Position numbers and translations under genes: made by a program
Shown: positions 8,973 through 18,276 of the stretch, piece by piece
How positions within the stretch are numbered: the stretch's first letter is position 1
Layout: each line of letters begins with the position of its first letter
From: Pseudomonadota bacterium
Lineage (GTDB): Bacteria > Desulfobacterota > Binatia > Binatales > Binataceae
Assembly (NCBI GenBank): GCA_021323945.1
Contig: JAJPKA010000017.1
Location: forward strand, 95,990 to 159,989
DNA length: 64,000 bases
Direction of reading: 5' to 3'
Notes under the pieces: model-generated
What the model was told of the DNA's origin: nothing
Database searches by the model: none
What the model saw: the letters and a program-made list of their open reading frames with translations, nothing else

Positions 8973-9518
8973 TTGTTAGATCCTATTTGTGGGCTACGGC
9001 TGCTTAAAATATATCTTGCCTATTTTACGCGCAGGCCAAGCGTGCTAATTGGAATCCTGTCGCTATTGAACGCCCTGGCTAAATTCGGTGGCAGCTGTCG
9101 GATTTAGCTAGGGCCTACTTCAGCGACAAAAGTGAGACCAGTGGTGTACTGAACGATAGCGGGCAGCTTCTAATCGCGAATATTTGCGACCTCGCGGCCG
9201 ATCTTTGGATCGGCTGAGGATTGTAGGGGAATCCGGGCTCTTCATCCGCGTCTTCGAGCAGGTGCCGCCAACTTCATCACCCTCGTCGGCGGCGATGTTG
9301 TGACGACACCCAGCCCGAAATTCTGATGTGAGGGCTGGAAGTGCCAAATCGTGACTGCTGCGGCTCACTATTGAGCGCGCCGGCATTCACACCGTCGTGA
9401 CCGAGAATGGCGCGAGTTCGCTTGCTCAGGTTGCTGCAGGTGTTGCCGGTTGGCGCAAGCGGCTGCGATTCATATGTCATGTTGAGCGCGGCACTCACAC
9501 CTCACCGCGCTACTCCAT
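8973..9518. other. Gene-free interval of about 550 bases
   Basis: There is no supported gene. Short frames occur on both strands. One plus-strand stretch ending near 9520 (IERAGIHTVVTENGASSLAQ...) looks mildly protein-like, but it has no start or family match I can recognise and could be a relic. There is no clear terminator hairpin after the glutathione peroxidase. Confidence 0.35.
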
Positions 9519-9884
9519 CTAATTCCTGAATCGGATCGCACCCGAGTTGTCGAGCGCACGCTCGACATCCTGCGAATGCACTGCGCGGCCGCCCCTCAGT
9601 TGATCAGCCAGCGCTTTGGCTTCCTTCGCCTTCTGGTAATAGTAGATGCCTGCTTCCGAATCTTCCGCGGTGAATGCATGTGAATCCTCTCGATCATGCC
9701 GAGCGGCGTGGTCTAGCAATTTAAGCACTCGTGCGGCCTGCGGTGTGCCGGGTTGAATGGTCGCTGGTAAATTAGGTTGTTCGGTTCCTCCTGAGGCGTA
9801 CGCGGGCGTCAGTGACAACATTACCAGCAGCGCTCCCGTCCTCAGGAGCGAGCCGTTGGCTGGCATCACCAGTATCCTTGCCAT
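9519..9884 (-). CDS. Small exported hypothetical protein
   Basis: 121 residues. An N-terminal hydrophobic stretch (TGALLVMLSLTPAYASGG) reads as a Sec signal peptide with cleavage after AYA or ASG. The mature part is a hydrophilic, largely helical segment of about 85 residues (AARVLKLLDHAARHDREDSHAF... YYYQKAKEAKALADQL) resembling small periplasmic helical repeats. Start ATG 9884 has AGAGGA upstream, somewhat distant; a second ATG at 9866 is possible. No family is recognised and both neighbours are unrelated. Confidence 0.55.
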   Translation of the reverse strand: MARILVMPANGSLLRTGALLVMLSLTPAYASGGTEQPNLPATIQPGTPQAARVLKLLDHAARHDREDSHAFTAEDSEAGIYYYQKAKEAKALADQLRGGRAVHSQDVERALDNSGAIRFRN

Positions 9885-10262
9885 TGGATTACGCTGAGTC
9901 CTCTTGGAGATCGTCGAGTCATTTGCAAAACCACTGAAAAGTGCACATTCCTCACACTCGGCTTGGTTTTCAGACTAACAGGTAAGATAAGCGGAGGGCG
10001 AGCTCGCGTTGAGCAGTAATCGAAAAATTCATCATCCGTTTATAAATATGCAAAGTTGGCCCATCGAATTGCACGATCGCCTCAAGCCCAATTTACGCTC
10101 GACGAATCAATTGGGTTATACTTTCTCATTGGCCTTGAGCACCGGCTCATCGCCGTTTCGTCGGAGCGGTACTGACTGATAGTCGACGAGAATAACCACG
10201 TATCAAGCGACTCACGGCTATCCTGGCAGGTGCGCCTTAATCGAAGCTGGATGGGAAACCGA
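9885..10262. other. Divergent intergenic region with possible promoter
   Basis: AT-richer spacer between the exported small protein and the nitronate monooxygenase gene. A TATACT hexamer at about 10119 lies downstream of a TTTACG-like element, but the spacing (about 19) is longer than ideal. It is recorded as a weak sigma-70-type promoter candidate. No gene is seen. Confidence 0.25.
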
Positions 10263-11408
10263 ATGAGATCACCAATATGCGAGATGCTGGGGATCGATTT
10301 TCCGTTGGTGGCTTTTAGCCATTGCCGCGACGTGGTCGCTGCCGTGAGCAGGGCTGGAGGCTTCGGGGTGCTGGGCGCAACGGCTTTCAGTCCGCATCAA
10401 CTCGATCGCGAACTTGCCTGGCTCGATGAACATTGTGGCGGAAGGGGATATGGGGTTGATGTCCTGATTCCAGAGCATATTGCCACCAAGGATGAACGCA
10501 ACGTGAGTGTCAGCACGGTGGCAGAGCGTATTCCGCAGCGCCATCGCGATTTCGTCCGCGAACTCTTGAAAAAGTATGACGTAGAACTTCCCGATCGAAC
10601 GCTGCACGGTGGTCCTGAACAGCATCATGGCAGGATCAATCTACAGGAAGATACCGTGATGCCGCTCCTCGAGGTGGCCTTTAGTCATCCGATTAAACTT
10701 ATCGCCAATGCTTTGGGTGTACCACCACAATCGATGCTCGAGCTCGGACGGCGCCACAACGTTCCGGTAGCCGCATTGATCGGCGCCAAAGAACACGCCG
10801 TCCGTCAGGTCCAGGCAGGGGTCGACATCATCATCGCCGAAGGATGGGAAGCGGGCGGTCACTGCGGTGAAGTCTCTACCCTCGTTTTGGTTCCGGACGT
10901 CATACGGGCGATTAAGCCAATCCGCGACGTTCCGGTTCTCGCGGCTGGCGGCATCGCCAATGGGCGGCAAATGGCGGCCTGTATGGCAATGGGTGCCGCA
11001 GGTGTATGGACTGGCTCGGTGTGGTTGACGACCTCCGAATCGGATGTGCCGCAGCTTCTGCGCGAGAAGATGCTGGCGGCCACCGCGCGTGATACGGTTA
11101 GGTCGAAATGTCGGACGGGGAAGTTCTCACGGCAGCTCAAATCCGCCTGGACCGAAGCCTGGGAATCGGCTGAGAGCCCCGGTCCTCTACCGATGCCGTT
11201 TCAAACAGTTTTAAGTGAGCCGGCCCTTCGCGCAGCCTTATACTCTGCGGAACACGGCAATGAAAAAGCCCGTGAGCTGATAACCTACTGGGTCGGCCAG
11301 TGTGTGGGGTTGATCGATACTGTTAAGTCGGCCCGCACCGTGGTGCAGGAATTTATGGAAGATTTCGCTGCTGCGCTCGAGGATATGAACAGGTTGGTAG
11401 GACAGTGA
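10263..11408 (+). CDS. Nitronate monooxygenase / 2-nitropropane dioxygenase family
   Basis: An FMN-dependent TIM-barrel enzyme of about 380 residues that oxidises alkyl nitronates to carbonyls. Conserved parts are the N-terminus MRSPICEMLGIDFPLVAF, AAVSRAGGFGVLG, the core IIAEGWEAGGHCGEVSTLVL containing the catalytic His of the GGH motif, and the FMN phosphate site PVLAAGGIANG followed by MGAAGVWTGS. ATG 10263 is chosen where similarity begins; ATG 10251 and GTG 10230 are in frame upstream. Homologues in actinobacterial and uncultured catabolic clusters are often annotated simply as NMO-like, so a non-nitronate substrate is possible. Confidence 0.87.
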   Translation: MRSPICEMLGIDFPLVAFSHCRDVVAAVSRAGGFGVLGATAFSPHQLDRELAWLDEHCGGRGYGVDVLIPEHIATKDERNVSVSTVAERIPQRHRDFVRELLKKYDVELPDRTLHGGPEQHHGRINLQEDTVMPLLEVAFSHPIKLIANALGVPPQSMLELGRRHNVPVAALIGAKEHAVRQVQAGVDIIIAEGWEAGGHCGEVSTLVLVPDVIRAIKPIRDVPVLAAGGIANGRQMAACMAMGAAGVWTGSVWLTTSESDVPQLLREKMLAATARDTVRSKCRTGKFSRQLKSAWTEAWESAESPGPLPMPFQTVLSEPALRAALYSAEHGNEKARELITYWVGQCVGLIDTVKSARTVVQEFMEDFAAALEDMNRLVGQ

Positions 11409-11497
11409 TCGAGGCGCAGTCGGCAAGCGCGGCACATTTTGCATTGCTCGCTCGATTTTTTGACGTGCGACGCGGAGACAATTGAGGTTGGTTCTTG

Positions 11498-12565
11498 ATG
11501 GAACAAGCTGCTGATCGCAAAAAAACTGCTGCTCTTACTCGCCAGGTCGGGATTGATTTCGGCGCAGCCTTGTGCGTCGCTCTCGCTTTTATTGGCGACC
11601 GCCTCGGCATCTTTAAGAAATTGGCCGAGACCGGTCGCGCCACAATACAGCAACTGGCGCAGAGGACCGGCCTCAACGAACGCTATCTGCGTGAATGGGC
11701 TCATACGATGGCAGCCTCCGGATATTTGCAGTATGACCCCGCTACGGCATCATTCGGCTTGAGCCCTGAACAAGCCACTGTGCTGGCGCACGAAGACAAT
11801 ACCTTCTTCATGGGTGGAGCCTTCGAGTATGCGGTCGCATGTTACCGGCAGATTCCCAAACTCATTCAATGCTTTGAAAGTGGTGGTGGAGTGCCTTTTG
11901 CCGATTTCGGTCCCGATATTGTAGAAGCGATCGAGCGCCTGTTTCACGCTGGTTACGAAGCATGGGTCGCTCAGGAATGGATTCCAGCAGTTAGCGACAT
12001 TCACGAAAAACTTCGAGAGGGCGGTATAGTCGCCGAAATCGGTTGTGGCGCGGGACAGTGCATCATCCCGGTTGCGCGCGCTTTTCCCAATTCTCGCTTT
12101 TACGGCTACGACGTTGACCCCACCTCGATTGAACGGGCGCGCCGAAAAGCCGCAGCAGCCGGACTAGGTGAGCGGCTTTCGTTCGAACGTGTTGCCGCTG
12201 AGGAGCTACCATTGGCGGACCAGTTCGACCTTGTGATGGCCTTCAATTGCATTCACGACATGGCACGTCCACGGGCAGTGCTTGCTTCAGTAAAGCGTAT
12301 GCTAAAGCCGGCTGGTGCTTTTCTGTGGTCGGAGGCGCGAGCCTCGGATCGACTCGAGGAGAATCTGACATTGCAGGGGCGAACCATGTACGCTGCGAGT
12401 ACGATGCATTGCATGACGGTCTCGTTAGCTCAAGGGGGCGAGGGCCTAGGTTCGGTAATTGGGGAAAGCTTGGCGCGCGCGATGGCGCAAGAGGCTGGCT
12501 TCTCTCATTTCGAGCGCCTGCCGATCAAGAACCCGGTACACCAGATCTTTTGCCTGCGGAAATGA
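11498..12565 (+). CDS. SAM-dependent methyltransferase with N-terminal winged helix
   Basis: A 355-residue class I methyltransferase. Residues about 20-95 form a winged-helix dimerisation domain (LAETGRATIQQLAQRTGLNE RYLREW) as in Rv2258c-type and O-methyltransferase families. The Rossmann SAM site follows: motif I VAEIGCGAGQ, the acidic residue in FYGYDVDP, and motif post-I/II around FDLVMAFNCIHD. No signal peptide or membrane segment is present. ATG 11498 has GAGG about ten bases upstream; a TTG directly before it adds one residue. The gene follows the nitronate monooxygenase by 89 bases on the same strand. The substrate is unknown, probably a small molecule. Confidence 0.85.
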   Translation: MEQAADRKKTAALTRQVGIDFGAALCVALAFIGDRLGIFKKLAETGRATIQQLAQRTGLNERYLREWAHTMAASGYLQYDPATASFGLSPEQATVLAHEDNTFFMGGAFEYAVACYRQIPKLIQCFESGGGVPFADFGPDIVEAIERLFHAGYEAWVAQEWIPAVSDIHEKLREGGIVAEIGCGAGQCIIPVARAFPNSRFYGYDVDPTSIERARRKAAAAGLGERLSFERVAAEELPLADQFDLVMAFNCIHDMARPRAVLASVKRMLKPAGAFLWSEARASDRLEENLTLQGRTMYAASTMHCMTVSLAQGGEGLGSVIGESLARAMAQEAGFSHFERLPIKNPVHQIFCLRK

Positions 12566-12568
12566 AGC

Positions 12569-12592
12569 TGGGCCCTCAAAGCCCAACCTTTT
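12569..12592 (+). terminator. Possible weak terminator after the methyltransferase
   Basis: Four bases after the stop codon, TGGGC (12569-12573) can pair with GCCCA (12581-12585) around a seven-base loop, followed by a CCTTTT run. The stem is only five pairs, so this is tentative. Confidence 0.35.
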
Positions 12593-13009
12593 GCTACCTG
12601 AGATACTGCGCTCTCCAGCAGCAGTTAATTCCGAGCTTTCAGGCGAGAACGGCATTTCAGCGTATCCGCTAGCAGACGGTGGTTTCATTCCATTTGACCG
12701 GGAACAGGGATTTTTCCTCAAAACGTTCTTTCCCTGGTCCGCGCTTCGGGCGAAGCACCAGCGCAGAGTGAAGAAATAGCGATAGCCACGGATGTTTTTG
12801 AAAGTGCGCGCTTGCCCTCCAATAGCACTATAAGACAGAGCGCTTTCGCCCGAGGCGGGCGATCTTGTCCGTTCATTTATCGGCAGCGCTCAGATTAATA
12901 GTCTCACCGCAGCAGTCGTTAAGCCGAGCGCAACTTATTTGATCCGCGAGGTTCATTTGCCATATAAGGGCATCTCAACTTGTGTGTCGGCGATAAGGGT
13001 CCACTCGCT
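12593..13009. other. Gene-free interval
   Basis: There is no supported coding region between the methyltransferase and the M23 peptidase gene. A 106-residue plus-strand frame here overlaps the methyltransferase out of frame and has biased, unprotein-like composition. Nothing else is seen. Confidence 0.35.
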
Positions 13010-14161
13010 ATGAAATTGCATTTGCTAACTTTGCTTGCGGTAAGTTTGCTTGCTATTCCGGTATGCGGTGCAAGCTTTGATCTCAAGCCGCCTCAGGTTG
13101 GAGTAAGTTTCATTTTTCCACCAAGTCCGCTGATTCAGGCAAGCACCCCGCGACTTGTTTACGAAATGGTGCTGACGAACTACGTGCCCGTGACCTACCG
13201 CTTGGAATCAATAAGCGTCGATTGCGGCAGTCACAAATTCGAGTTCTCGGGCGAGGCGCTGAACCAAATGGTTCGATGGGCGGGAGAGTCCACTTCGACC
13301 TCGCGGACGGTTGAACTGAACGCCGGCAAAACGGCGGTTGTGTTCTTCATGTTGAAGTTAGAAGACGTCTCTGAGGTCCCTGATTCGATCTTTCACACTC
13401 TTCATTTTCGCTCCAATGACGGTATTGATCACTCTCTTAGTCCGCCGCCCTTGCCTGTAGAGCGACGGGTGCCAATAGGGGTTGAGGCGCCTTTGCGCGG
13501 TTCGCATTGGATTGCTGGCGACTCGGTGCACAACGGACCGACTGCGACGCATCGGCGAACGATCCTGTTCGAAGCAGGAAAGCCTTACCTGGCCCAGCGC
13601 TACGCGATCGACTGGGTACGGTACCGGCTAAGTAATGGGGTTGCCGTCACATGGTCAGGTCCTGAAAATCGCAACTCCAGTTATTTCTGCTATGGTGCCC
13701 CGGTCTACAGCATGACCAGTGGTAGAGTGACCGAAGTATTGGATGGCGTACCCGACAATGTGCCTCATTCCGGCAAGGTTGCAATCGACGTGAATTTTAA
13801 AAATGCAGGTGGTAACCACGTTGTTATATATATTGGCTATGGACTATACGCCTTCTATGCTCATATGCAGCCAGGCACAATTAAGGTCAAGATGGGAGAG
13901 CATGTGGCGACCGGTCAGCTCCTCGGCCTGGTTGGTAACAGCGGCAATTCGACTGAACCGCATCTTCATGAACATATTGTTAATAGATCGTCATTTCTTG
14001 CGGGACAGGGCGTACCTTATGAGTTTGAACACTTTCAGGCCAGCGGTCCGACGGACTTGATATCTGGGCCACACGACCAAATGCGGTTCAGGAATATCGG
14101 AAGCCTAAAACCTTTTAACAATGACTATCCGGCCGCCAATGCGGCGGTTTCGTTCCAGTAG
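13010..14161 (+). CDS. Secreted M23 (LytM-type) metallopeptidase
   Basis: A predicted envelope endopeptidase of 383 residues. A signal peptide (MKLHLLTLLAVSLLAIPVCGA) precedes an N-terminal beta-rich domain of about 150 residues and a LytM domain at about 190-340. Active-site elements are Asp201 (RYAIDW), His285 (YAHM) and His318/His320 (EPHLHEH). The first zinc-binding His of LytM, four residues before the Asp, is replaced here by Arg197, a substitution that occurs in some M23 branches. The enzyme may thus be active with altered metal binding or be a degenerate activator. ATG 13010 is chosen because the signal peptide begins there. Confidence 0.84.
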   Translation: MKLHLLTLLAVSLLAIPVCGASFDLKPPQVGVSFIFPPSPLIQASTPRLVYEMVLTNYVPVTYRLESISVDCGSHKFEFSGEALNQMVRWAGESTSTSRTVELNAGKTAVVFFMLKLEDVSEVPDSIFHTLHFRSNDGIDHSLSPPPLPVERRVPIGVEAPLRGSHWIAGDSVHNGPTATHRRTILFEAGKPYLAQRYAIDWVRYRLSNGVAVTWSGPENRNSSYFCYGAPVYSMTSGRVTEVLDGVPDNVPHSGKVAIDVNFKNAGGNHVVIYIGYGLYAFYAHMQPGTIKVKMGEHVATGQLLGLVGNSGNSTEPHLHEHIVNRSSFLAGQGVPYEFEHFQASGPTDLISGPHDQMRFRNIGSLKPFNNDYPAANAAVSFQ

Positions 14162-14211
14162 GGATTGAAAGCCGGTGACCTTAATGCTTTCCGTATAGCT
14201 GACCCGATGTT

Positions 14212-14814
14212 ATGAGCGGCACTGAATCGCGCGGTATTCAAAAAGATGGATCGCGGACAAGCCGCATCCTTCCGATCTGCGCGTTGTTGATCAGCGCGGT
14301 AGCTTGTGCCGCCTCCCTGTACCAGCTGCGAATGGCCTCATCTTCAATGTCCGCCCAAACCTGGCCCTACGTGACCATCGGATGGCGCCACGCAAACGAT
14401 GAAATTGGTATTGTGATCAATAACGACGGGCTTGGTCCCGCGCTTATCCGCGATGTACTGCTGACTGTCGACCAGAAGAATCAGCACGATGCTGTTTCGG
14501 CTCTGGAGCAGATAATCCGAAAGCCGACGATCAAAACCGACGGTGCGGAGGTTCGGATCGATGTACTTGTGCGGGGCTCGGTGATTCGAGCCGGCAACGC
14601 TGCGAACATTTTTCTCGTCCGCGGCGCGGCTTGGGCCAATCGGATGCGCGCGGCTCAATCTCGCATCAATTTGGAAATTTGTTATTGCTCGATTCTGGGC
14701 CAGTGCTGGATTAATTCATTGACCTCGGTGGTACCACGCGAAGTTGTGGAGTGCGCCGAGGATGACAGCAGAGGGCTCAAAGCTCCGGAAACGTTGACCA
14801 ACGGCCCCGATTGA
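14212..14814 (+). CDS. Membrane-anchored hypothetical protein
   Basis: 200 residues. A single transmembrane helix at about 19-37 (ILPICALLISAVACAASLYQL) follows a short basic N-terminus. The rest, about 160 residues, would be exported and contains a beta-rich pattern (WPYVTIGWRHANDEIGIVINNDGLGPALI). Three cysteines lie near the end (CYCSILGQC). No recognised domain is seen; similar short proteins with this NNDGxGPALI motif appear as hypothetical proteins. It is 50 bases downstream of the M23 peptidase gene on the same strand and may be cotranscribed. Confidence 0.6.
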   Translation: MSGTESRGIQKDGSRTSRILPICALLISAVACAASLYQLRMASSSMSAQTWPYVTIGWRHANDEIGIVINNDGLGPALIRDVLLTVDQKNQHDAVSALEQIIRKPTIKTDGAEVRIDVLVRGSVIRAGNAANIFLVRGAAWANRMRAAQSRINLEICYCSILGQCWINSLTSVVPREVVECAEDDSRGLKAPETLTNGPD

Positions 14815-14885
14815 CCATCAGTGGGATTAGCGCGAGCGAAGCTGCCCGACCGCGATGGCCGTGAGCGACCGCGATTCGGCGGCCT

Positions 14886-15284
14886 TTATCGGTGTTGGGG
14901 GCGATTGATGAACGTCTCGAGCGACGGTGCTGCGTCAGGACCGCCGCGCCTCTTCAATTGTGGGTCACTTGCCGGAATACAATGTATGAAGGCGCTCGGG
15001 TTAGTGAAGCCATAGCGATCCCAGTTCCCGCGCTTGATTACACTGAGCCGCCACCATTTGGCGATAAGTTGCTGGCGACGGGGTTCACATTCGGCGCGTG
15101 AGGCAAATTTCTCACGGGGCATAAATTCAATGGGCCCGAAGACCGGCCCGTGCTCCATTCGGATCGCCACTCTAGGCTCACTTATGAGCTTTTCGTCGGG
15201 AGCCATCAAGTACCATGACTCTGCGTGCGCGGCTGAAGCCAGGAAAACTGCCGCTGCGACAATCGAAAAGGGTATTTTTTCCAT
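14886..15284 (-). CDS. Small exported hypothetical protein
   Basis: 132 residues from the chosen start. The N-terminus MEKIPFSIVAAAVFLASAAHAES is a clear Sec signal peptide with an AHA cleavage site. The mature part has two cysteines (AECEPRR and FIHCIPA) that could form a disulfide and a Trp-rich centre (AKWWRLSVIKRGNWDRYGF). The long frame extends 42 residues upstream, but those residues are unlike a protein start and the signal peptide fixes ATG 15284. No family is recognised. It is convergent with the membrane-anchored protein. Confidence 0.6.
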   Translation of the reverse strand: MEKIPFSIVAAAVFLASAAHAESWYLMAPDEKLISEPRVAIRMEHGPVFGPIEFMPREKFASRAECEPRRQQLIAKWWRLSVIKRGNWDRYGFTNPSAFIHCIPASDPQLKRRGGPDAAPSLETFINRPQHR

Positions 15285-15682
15285 TATGTTCCACGTGGTA
15301 GCGGGATAATCTCGAACTTGGAAAGAAACGCGGCAAACTTTTTCACGTTCGATTACCGACAACTCGGACCTGAGGCTCAACCATTTTCTGTAGTGCCTCG
15401 AGCGTTGCAAATGCTAACCGTTGAGCGATCAGTGGCTGGGATTCGCTTCGCTTCAGCGTTCAGCCGTGAAGCGTGGTAATGAAAAGTACCTCACCCGCAG
15501 AAGGCTTCAACAGTGCGTGTGGTTGCTCCAAGACAAGAGCAATAAGCGACGTCAATTGCCAACTGAGCAAGGGACCTTGGGCCCAACTAGTGGCCGTTCA
15601 GAGCTACACACTGGGTTAACTAACATGAGCAAGAAACCGGCCCCGAGGCATCAAAACGCAGTTCGCGCCCTGGCACGGCCGG
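15285..15682. other. Gene-free interval
   Basis: There is no supported gene. A 99-residue plus-strand frame at 15421-15720 lacks a ribosome site and any protein-like pattern. The right edge holds the hairpin listed next. Confidence 0.35.
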
Positions 15683-15705
15683 GTGCGGCCTCGTCGAGGC
15701 CGCAC
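15683..15705 (-). terminator. Perfect 10-bp stem-loop after amidohydrolase gene
   Basis: GTGCGGCCTC (15683-15692) and GAGGCCGCAC (15696-15705) form a perfect ten-pair stem with a three-base loop. It lies 12 bases beyond the stop codon of the minus-strand amidohydrolase. Neither side has a T-tract, so it may act as a 3'-end stabiliser or a Rho-assisted terminator rather than a textbook intrinsic terminator. Confidence 0.55.
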
Positions 15706-15716
15706 CTCTCTCATCG

Positions 15717-16847
15717 TTAGTTGATGTTGTACAACTGAGCCGCGTTTGCGAAGACGATTTTGTGCCTGACTTCCTCGGGCACACCGGCGAAGTCGCGTTC
15801 GACCACTTTTCGCGATTCTGGCCAGGTCGAGTCAGTATGCGGGAAATCCGACGCCCACATGTAGTTCGCGGGACCGAATAACTTGTAGGCCGAAGGTCCC
15901 ACTGGATCGTCCTGGAAAGTAGCGAACATCTGCCGTCGAATGTATTCAGAGGGCTTCATCGGCAGCGGTTCGCTCAGCAATGAGTTGAATTTTTCGTAAG
16001 CGTGGTCCAATCGATACATGTAATGGGGAATCCAGCCGACGTCATTCTCGGCTGAAATGATGATCAGTTGCGGGAAACGCTCCAGCACCCCGCCAAAAAT
16101 GATCGAGCTGAGCGAGCGTTGCACCTCGTGAATCAGGTTGGCGTAAATCTCGCCAACCGACGCTTTGGGCCGGCTCTCGCCCGAGAAGGCATCACCGACG
16201 TTACTCTCTTTGCCCTTGCCCGTAATCACGTGCAATGAGAGCGGCATGTGTAACTCGGATGCGGCCTGCCAAAGCGGATCGTACAGCCGACTTGAATAAG
16301 GTCGATCCTCCGGCGGGGAGCCCCATATCATGGCTCCTCTCAAACCCTTTTTCGCGCAGTATTCGAGTTCCTTGACCCCCGCCGACACGTCTTCAAGCGA
16401 GATAAGCGCTGTTCCGATCAGCCGCTTGGGGTTATAGGAGCAGAATTCGGCGAGCCACTCATTGTAAACATGGAAGCAGGCCCGCTGGAGCTCCGCATCC
16501 TTGAGACCGAATAGTGGCATCCCCAGCGTGGTGTAAAGAACCTCCGCCTCGACCCCGTCGATCTCCTGGTCTTTGATTCGCTCCGCGGGGTCCCAACCGC
16601 TCGGCCGAGCGGCTTCATAGCCTTTTTTCAAATGCTCTTTAAGTTCGGCCCCACTCTTGCCTATACCGAAACCGCCGGCGACCGGGAATGGGTTGATATC
16701 GGGAGCCGTAAAAACCAAGCCATTGCCATCCGGACGTGGAACCACTTTCGGAGCTCGGTCGCGAAACTTGTGGTCTAACCGCTCTTCCCAGAAGCCCAGG
16801 GGTTCCATTACGTGCGAGTCGGCCGAGATTAATCGCAGCTCCGCCAT
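15717..16847 (-). CDS. Amidohydrolase family 2 (COG2159) metal-dependent hydrolase
   Basis: 376 residues, the same superfamily as the gene at 3526-4695 but a distinct branch. The metal motif is D10-x-H12 (ISADSHVMEPLGFW), a His sits in LSLHVITGKG, and the C-terminal MWASDFPHTDSTWP holds the last metal ligand. ATG 16847 is fixed by a perfect GGAGGA ribosome site. The gene is the last of four minus-strand genes (21250 to 15717: acyl-CoA synthetase, two CoA transferases, this enzyme), suggesting a role in the same degradation route, possibly ring or C-C bond cleavage. The substrate is unknown. Confidence 0.87.
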   Translation of the reverse strand: MAELRLISADSHVMEPLGFWEERLDHKFRDRAPKVVPRPDGNGLVFTAPDINPFPVAGGFGIGKSGAELKEHLKKGYEAARPSGWDPAERIKDQEIDGVEAEVLYTTLGMPLFGLKDAELQRACFHVYNEWLAEFCSYNPKRLIGTALISLEDVSAGVKELEYCAKKGLRGAMIWGSPPEDRPYSSRLYDPLWQAASELHMPLSLHVITGKGKESNVGDAFSGESRPKASVGEIYANLIHEVQRSLSSIIFGGVLERFPQLIIISAENDVGWIPHYMYRLDHAYEKFNSLLSEPLPMKPSEYIRRQMFATFQDDPVGPSAYKLFGPANYMWASDFPHTDSTWPESRKVVERDFAGVPEEVRHKIVFANAAQLYNIN

Positions 16848-16983
16848 AAGTCCTCCAATGCGCAATGCGCGGGTGATCACTGTTCAGCCGGATTCTTATA
16901 GCACAGCCCATGGCAGGGGGGTTATCAGTTGGCCTCGCTCCGAGCTGGCCCGTGAGCGGCACGCTTATGAAAGGGAGTGAAAG

Positions 16984-18201
16984 TCAGGCTAAAATGCCCG
17001 CCTTGCGCAATTGCTCGATCTTGTCGCTGCTGTAACCAAGCAAAGACTTGAGTACTTCTTCGGTATCAGCCCCGCGGATGGGCGCCGCGGAGCGAACCGA
17101 GCAAGGCGTCCCTGACATCTTCCAAGGAATGCCTGCGTGTTTCCGCTTGCCCACTTCCGGATGCTCTGGTTCAACCAGAAAACCCCGCTCGAGCAGATGG
17201 GGATCCTCTGCAAGGTCCTTGTTGCTCATCGCCGGGAAAGCTGCGACCCCAGCCGCTTGCAGCATCCGCGTAAGCTCCCAACGATCGTGTTGTCGAGTCC
17301 ACGCCGCCACGATTTCATCCAAGGCGTCTTCATTTTGCTTTCGCAGCTGAGCTGTTTTAAAGCGAGGATCATCAGCCAAACCCGGACTCCCCATCACCTT
17401 ACAGAGTGCCCGCCATTCAGCTTCGGATCCCACCGCAATGGATACCCAGCGATCTTCACCGGCTGCCGGGTAGCACTCGTGCGGCGCCATTACCCAGTCC
17501 CGATTACCTTGCCGCTCAGGCTCGCGTCCAGTCATTTCATAGTGCAGTAAAGCTTCGGGCATCAGTACCAGGGCGGCCTCCCATTGTGATTGGTCAATAT
17601 ATTGTCCTTCACCTGTCAGTTCTCGCTGCGTCAGAGCCGCCAGGATGGCAAAGGCACCGAAGATGCCTGCGTTGGGATCGGGATAGGAAATTCCTATCTC
17701 GCTCGGCCCCATCCCGCGGTATCCAGTCGTGAAAAACATCCCGGCAGCGGCAGAAGCCGGCGGACCGTAGCCAATAAAGCCTTTAAAAGGTCCGGTTTGC
17801 CCGTAGCCGGACATCGAGATCATGATGAGATCGGGTTTGAAGCGGCGCAGCTTGTCATAGCCAAGGCCTAGTTTGTCCATGACGCCGGCGGCGAAGTTAT
17901 CGGCGACAACATCACAATGCCGCACCATCTCGCAGGCGATTTCCACAGCTTCCGGGCGAGCGAGGTTCATTAGAATGCTTTTCTTGCCGAGATTATATTG
18001 ATTGAAGTAACCAGCCCGGTTCGGTCCGGGAATATCGTCGGCAAAGGGCGGAATGAGCCTGGTCACGCAGGCCGGCCGAGCAGTGGTCTCAATCCGGATA
18101 ACCTCAGCCCCGAGATGGGCGAGTTGAAGTGTGCAAAAGGGCCCGGCCCACGCCCAAGTAAAATCCAGTACGCGAATCCCCGACAGCGGTCCCTCAGCCA
18201 T
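16984..18201 (-). CDS. CaiB/BaiF-type class III CoA transferase
   Basis: A 405-residue class III (formyl-CoA/carnitine) CoA transferase that moves CoA between carboxylic acids without free intermediates. The N-terminus PLSGIRVLDFTWAWAGPFCT and GAEVIRIE are typical, and the catalytic Asp is D175 in YPDPNAG. The C-terminus YSSDKIEQLRKAGIL matches the family's closing helix. A 31-residue upstream extension is excluded because a GGAG site lies just before ATG 18201 and the conserved region starts there. It is 157 bases downstream of a second CoA transferase; the two may act as a heterodimer or in successive steps. Confidence 0.9.
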   Translation of the reverse strand: MAEGPLSGIRVLDFTWAWAGPFCTLQLAHLGAEVIRIETTARPACVTRLIPPFADDIPGPNRAGYFNQYNLGKKSILMNLARPEAVEIACEMVRHCDVVADNFAAGVMDKLGLGYDKLRRFKPDLIMISMSGYGQTGPFKGFIGYGPPASAAAGMFFTTGYRGMGPSEIGISYPDPNAGIFGAFAILAALTQRELTGEGQYIDQSQWEAALVLMPEALLHYEMTGREPERQGNRDWVMAPHECYPAAGEDRWVSIAVGSEAEWRALCKVMGSPGLADDPRFKTAQLRKQNEDALDEIVAAWTRQHDRWELTRMLQAAGVAAFPAMSNKDLAEDPHLLERGFLVEPEHPEVGKRKHAGIPWKMSGTPCSVRSAAPIRGADTEEVLKSLLGYSSDKIEQLRKAGILA

Positions 18202-18276
18202 TGTTAGTCTCCGTTTCCGAGTCAGTAATCTTAAGGCGGCGGAAAGTGAAAAACGCCTGCCGACGGTTCCTTCGTA

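Noticed and set aside
9120-9498. Two minus-strand frames of 73-88 residues that might be a relic gene
   Set aside because: They overlap each other in different frames and neither shows a recognisable motif or ribosome site.
15421-15720. 99-residue frame on the plus strand
   Set aside because: Lacks a ribosome site, has Arg/Ser-rich random composition, and runs through the hairpin after the amidohydrolase gene.
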